From Roseomonas sp. AR75 (GTDB taxonomy: Bacteria > Pseudomonadota > Alphaproteobacteria > Acetobacterales > Acetobacteraceae): a stretch of DNA of 64,000 nt. Position numbers and translations under genes: made by a program. The stretch is from the NCBI RefSeq assembly GCF_005222815.1, contig NZ_STGB01000001.1, positions 1,116,001 to 1,180,000 of the forward strand, in the 5' to 3' direction. The notes beneath the pieces are model-generated. The model was not told where the DNA came from. It did not search any database and saw nothing but the letters and a program-made list of their open reading frames with translations. Shown piece after piece: positions 60,809-64,000 of this stretch (position 1 is its first letter; every line of letters starts with the position of its first letter).

Positions 60809-62706
60809 GCCGGCCCGCCAAGCCCGACGCGGCCGGTCTGCTGCTGGCCATCGCCGCCGGGCGGCTGGCGCTGCACCTGCCCGAGGCCGGGCTCGCACCG
60901 CTTGCCGCACCGCTGGATGCCGCGGGCTCGCTGCCGGATGCGCTGGCACTGGCCGAGGATGCGCTGTTGGCCGCGCTGGCGGCCAGCGACACGCCCCTGG
61001 CGCGGCTGGCGCGCACCGCGCGGCTCTCCGCCTTCGATCTCGACCTGCTCGGCCTCGCCGTGCTGCCCGCGCTGGACGACCGCGCCGCGGAAGCGGTGGA
61101 GGCGCTCTCCCGCGGCGCAAGGCGGCTGACGGCAGGGCGCGCCACGCGGCTGCTGCTGCCGGCCTCGCGCGACGAGGCCGCGCTGCGCCGCGCGCTGCGC
61201 GACAGCCCGCTCTGGCAGGCCGGACTGCTGCGCGCCAGCGATCCCGCGCAGCCGCCCGCCGAGCGCCGGCTGGACCCGACGCCGACCCTGCTCGCCGCGC
61301 TGGATGGCGACCTGCCGGAGGTGACGGCGGAAGGCTGGCTGGTGCAGCGCGTGCCGGCCGCGAAGGGCGATGCCGGCAGCCTCGCACCCACCGTGGCCAC
61401 GCTGCGCGACTGGGCGACGCAGGCGGACGCGCCGCTGCTGCTGCTCGACAGCGCGCGGGTCGAGCGCGCGGCCGAGGCGCTGGCCTTGGCCGGCCCGACG
61501 CTGCTGCTGCACCCGCCGCAACGCAGCGCCGCACCCCTGCCCCCGCCCTGGGCCGAGGCCGGCGCGCTGGCCGCGGCGAGCGGCGGCTTCGTCGTCCTGC
61601 TCGGCGAAGGCGAGGCGCTGCCCGGCCCCAGCGCCGCACCGATCGCCCCGGTGGCGGTGATCGGTGCCGAGGCGGTGCTCGGTCGCCTGGTGGCGCGCCG
61701 GCACCTCCGCGTGCCGCGCCCGCTGCTGGCGGAACAGCGCGCGCGCTGGCGGCAGGCGCGCCCCGACCTGCCGGAGGCGGAGGCGACGGCACTCGCCGCG
61801 CAGGGCTGGATGTCGGAGGCCGACATCGCCGCCATCGCCGCCGCCGCGCGCGCGCCCGAGCCCGCCGCGCTGCTGGCCGCGCGGATGGAGGTGGCGCCGC
61901 CGCGCGGCGCAAGGCTCGCCATGCTGCGCGATCCGCAGGTCGCCTGGGACAGGCTGGTGGTGGACCCGGTGACGCAGGCGCGGCTGGAGGAGGTGGTGCG
62001 CCGCACCCGCCACCGCGCCATCGTGCGCGAGGCATGGGGCATGGATGCCGGCGGCAGCGCGCTGGTCGCGCTGCTGACGGGCGATCCCGGCACCGGCAAG
62101 ACGCTGGCGGCGGAAGCGGTGGCGCTGCGGCTCGGCCTGCCGCTGCTGGCGGCCGACCTCTCGCGCATCGTGTCGAAATACATCGGCGAGACGGAGAAGA
62201 ACCTGTCGGAGCTCTTCGCCGCCGCCGAGGGCTTTTCCGCCGTGCTGTTCTTCGACGAGGCCGATGCGCTGTTCGGCAAGCGCACCGCGGTGCAGGACGC
62301 GCATGACCGCTACGCCAACATCGAGGTGAACTACCTGCTGCAGCGGCTGGAACGCTTCGACGGGGTGGCGCTGCTGGCGACCAACCTGGCCGAGGGCATG
62401 GACGAAGCGTTCCTGCGCCGCTTCGACCTCACCATCCCGTTCCGCCGGCCGAACCCGGCGCAGCGCCTGGCACTGTGGCGCGCCCACCTGCCCGCCGCGC
62501 TGCTGGCGCCGGGGCTCGACCTCGCCGCGCTCGCCGCCAGCTGCGACGTGACCGGCGGCGAGATCCGCAACGCCGCGCTGACCGCCGCCTATGCCGCTGC
62601 GGAGGCCGGCGAGCGGATCGGCGCGCGGCTGCTGCATGCGGCCCTCGCGCAGGAATTCGCCAAGGCGGGGCGCCCGGTGCCGCACGCATTGGCCGTCGGC
62701 GGATGA
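60805..62706 (+). CDS. AAA+ ATPase (Pvc15/Afp15-like)
   Basis: A 633-aa protein with a C-terminal AAA+ domain: Walker A GDPGTGKT at residues 426-433, Walker B VLFFDEADALFG from residue 480 (D484, E485), then NYLLQRLERFDGVALLATN and the arginine-finger region FLRRFD. The first ~380 residues are an Ala/Leu-rich N-terminal domain. Pvc15-type ATPases are found in nearly every eCIS locus and are thought to help load cargo or assemble the particle. Coupled to neighbours on both sides by ATGA overlaps. Confidence 0.93.
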   Translation: MSRPAKPDAAGLLLAIAAGRLALHLPEAGLAPLAAPLDAAGSLPDALALAEDALLAALAASDTPLARLARTARLSAFDLDLLGLAVLPALDDRAAEAVEALSRGARRLTAGRATRLLLPASRDEAALRRALRDSPLWQAGLLRASDPAQPPAERRLDPTPTLLAALDGDLPEVTAEGWLVQRVPAAKGDAGSLAPTVATLRDWATQADAPLLLLDSARVERAAEALALAGPTLLLHPPQRSAAPLPPPWAEAGALAAASGGFVVLLGEGEALPGPSAAPIAPVAVIGAEAVLGRLVARRHLRVPRPLLAEQRARWRQARPDLPEAEATALAAQGWMSEADIAAIAAAARAPEPAALLAARMEVAPPRGARLAMLRDPQVAWDRLVVDPVTQARLEEVVRRTRHRAIVREAWGMDAGGSALVALLTGDPGTGKTLAAEAVALRLGLPLLAADLSRIVSKYIGETEKNLSELFAAAEGFSAVLFFDEADALFGKRTAVQDAHDRYANIEVNYLLQRLERFDGVALLATNLAEGMDEAFLRRFDLTIPFRRPNPAQRLALWRAHLPAALLAPGLDLAALAASCDVTGGEIRNAALTAAYAAAEAGERIGARLLHAALAQEFAKAGRPVPHALAVGG

Positions 62707-63806
62707 GGCACGCGCCCGCGCCGCCGGTCCCGGTGCTGCGCCATGGCGGGCGCGAACGCGCCGCCGACCACGCGGCGCAGCACGGACCGGATTCGGGCGC
62801 GAAGGCCGTCACGACGCGCGCGCCCGCCACGCTCGGCCTCGGCGAAGGCATGCGCCTGCCCGCACGCGACCGGCGCTATTTCGAACAGCGCCTCGGCGCC
62901 GATCTCTCCGGCGTGCGCGTGCATCGCGACAGCAGCGCAGCGAGCCGGCTCGGCGCGCGGGCCTTCGCCGCGGGGCGGGACATCGGCTTCGCACCCGGCG
63001 CATGGCAGCCCGGCAGCGCCGAGGGCAGGCGCCTGCTCGGCCACGAGCTCGCCCACGTCCTGCAGCAGGGGGCGCATGGCCCCGCCGTGCAGCTCGAGGA
63101 GGAGAAGAAGCCGGAGGACGCGGCGAACAGCCTGGAGACCGGCGTGAAGGTCGCCAAGGACGCCGCCAAGGACGACCCGCGCGTCAAGGCGCTGCTCGAG
63201 CCGGCAAAGCAGTTCGGCATGCGCAAATGGGACCAGCTTGGCACCGGCGGCCAGATCGGCGTGATCGGCTTCGGCGCGGCAACCTATGGGATCGGGCTCG
63301 GCGCCGGGCTTTCCGATCCCGAAGGCCGCAAGGCGCTGTCCGACTTCAACCTGATCGCGCCGATCGGGCTGATCCCCTACGCGACGCTGACCGATTTCCG
63401 CTACGTGCTGCCCGATAGCCCGACCGGGCCGACGTTGTTGAAGGCGTCCTTCTCCGGCGACGACCTGCTGGGGCTCGCGCATGAGAAGATCCGCTGGTTC
63501 CCGCAGATGACGCTCTCGCTGGACTTCACCTGGTCGCTCGACGCGACCGGGAATGTCACGCTTGCCTCGGGCCTGGCGAACTGGGGAGTACTGCCGGGCA
63601 TCAACCTGCAGGCCGGCGCCGGCGTGGATCTCGGCTGGAAGCCGCTGCCTGTCGGGACGGGCGCCGACCCCTTCGCGCCCGGTCCGCTGGAGGGCGCGCA
63701 GACCAAGCTGCCGGGCGTTGGCGCCTTCGTCACGGTGGACCTGCTGAAGGCGCCGATCCTGCCGGCCGCCGTCCGGCGCGTGCTGGGCGCGCAGCCGGAG
63801 AAATGA
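62703..63806 (+). CDS. DUF4157 protein, putative injection-system cargo
   Basis: A 367-aa protein. Residues about 45-125 are a DUF4157 domain: LPARDRRYFEQRLGADLSGV, VRVHRD, the GxDIxFAPG motif and the zinc-site HELAHVLQQG (H114, E115, H118). The remainder has a charged linker (EEEKKPED), a short Gly-rich hydrophobic stretch (VIGFGAATYGIGLGAGL near 193-209) and a C-terminal part of alternating strands suggestive of a beta-barrel. DUF4157 is known to be enriched in toxins and cargo next to eCIS loci. It is the last gene of the operon, and its stop abuts the stop of the convergent TRAP gene with no gap. The killing or signalling activity is not identifiable. Confidence 0.82.
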   Translation: MRHAPAPPVPVLRHGGRERAADHAAQHGPDSGAKAVTTRAPATLGLGEGMRLPARDRRYFEQRLGADLSGVRVHRDSSAASRLGARAFAAGRDIGFAPGAWQPGSAEGRRLLGHELAHVLQQGAHGPAVQLEEEKKPEDAANSLETGVKVAKDAAKDDPRVKALLEPAKQFGMRKWDQLGTGGQIGVIGFGAATYGIGLGAGLSDPEGRKALSDFNLIAPIGLIPYATLTDFRYVLPDSPTGPTLLKASFSGDDLLGLAHEKIRWFPQMTLSLDFTWSLDATGNVTLASGLANWGVLPGINLQAGAGVDLGWKPLPVGTGADPFAPGPLEGAQTKLPGVGAFVTVDLLKAPILPAAVRRVLGAQPEK

Positions 63807-64000
63807 TCAGCCGAAGGCGACACCCGGCAGCCAGGTCGCGATGCCTGGGAACAGGCACAGCAGCAGCACGCCCACAAGCAGCGCGCACCAGAAGGGCAGC
63901 GCGGCGCGCGCCGCGGCGGCCAGGTTCACCTCGCCATTGGTGATGCCGACAAGGACAAAAAGATTCATCCCCACCGGCGGCGTCAGCATGCCGATCTCGA
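63807..64000 (-). CDS. TRAP transporter large permease (DctM type), C-terminal part
   Basis: Only the last ~64 residues are in the window; the gene runs off the right edge. The segment EIGMLTPPVGMNLFVLVG is the DctM signature near the C-terminus, followed by a final hydrophobic span (LPFWCALLVGVLLLCLFPGIATWLP). TRAP large permeases import organic acids with a small permease and a periplasmic binding protein, which would lie outside the window. Confidence 0.88.
   Translation of the reverse strand, partial: EIGMLTPPVGMNLFVLVGITNGEVNLAAAARAALPFWCALLVGVLLLCLFPGIATWLPGVAFG

Noticed and set aside
59267..62035. A 922-codon minus-strand open frame opposite the tape-measure-like and ATPase genes
   Set aside because: Composition is almost only Ala, Arg, Pro and Gly, and it is fully antisense to coupled genes with recognisable motifs.
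37725..63806. Prophage or R-type tailocin
   Set aside because: No capsid, portal, terminase, integrase, holin or endolysin; presence of DUF4255, Pvc7-like, Pvc15-like ATPase and DUF4157 genes points to eCIS.
37725..63806. Type VI secretion system
   Set aside because: No TssJ, TssL, TssM, ClpV or TssK-like proteins; the ATPase is of the Pvc15 type and the sheath is a single-chain phage/eCIS type.

Overview
The window is a high-GC (roughly 70%) bacterial chromosome segment. Densely packed genes with ATGA, GTGA and TGATG junctions, a UPF0262 protein, a DUF983 protein, MtnA, several Liv- and Dpp-type ABC systems, Asp/Glu-racemase-fold enzymes and a TRAP permease suggest an alphaproteobacterium of the Acetobacteraceae (Roseomonas-like). 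That placement is inferred from gene content and composition; there is no rRNA or other marker to confirm it. No tRNA, integrase, transposase or CRISPR array was seen.

Layout. 1-5.7 kb: end of an M15 peptidase, a divergent pair of racemase-superfamily genes, DUF983, UPF0262, a small PepSY-like protein, mtnA and two unknown proteins. 5.9-8.4 kb: a polar amino-acid ABC operon (binding protein and two permeases, no ATPase nearby). 8.4-10.8 kb: RadC, DUF3237, rhodanese and a membrane protein. 10.8-21.8 kb: a minus-strand operon with a complete Liv-type ABC transporter interleaved with acyl/aryl-CoA ligases, followed by an AMP ligase and an isovaleryl-CoA-type dehydrogenase; it looks like uptake coupled to CoA activation of a carboxylic acid. 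21.9-23.0 kb: a glycerophosphodiesterase and a small unknown. 23.0-35.9 kb: one minus-strand operon of about 12.8 kb with a Dpp-type peptide transporter, two copies of a three-subunit FAD/[2Fe-2S] oxidoreductase (opine oxidase / D-hydroxyproline dehydrogenase type), a third DAO-family oxidase and an SDR. A second binding protein is divergent at 35.9-37.4 kb.

37.7-63.8 kb is a single plus-strand operon encoding an extracellular-type contractile injection system (eCIS, related to PVC/Afp): DUF4255 cap protein, Ig-like protein, two sheaths, two inner-tube proteins, a Pvc7-like tube/baseplate adaptor, a Pvc6-like small protein, a spike split into gpD-like and gpV-like genes, gp25, gpJ-like and gpI-like baseplate proteins, a tape-measure-family protein, a AAA+ ATPase and, last, a DUF4157 protein that is the best cargo candidate. 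Unusual parts are an 826-aa protein with a C-terminal hydrophobic hairpin, two large proteins sharing a duplicated module, Ser-Ala-Gly-Phe repeats plus a Cys-rich tail on the Pvc7-like protein, no visible PAAR tip, and a palindromic repeat element inserted in frame in the gpI-like gene. The window ends in a TRAP transporter large permease on the minus strand.
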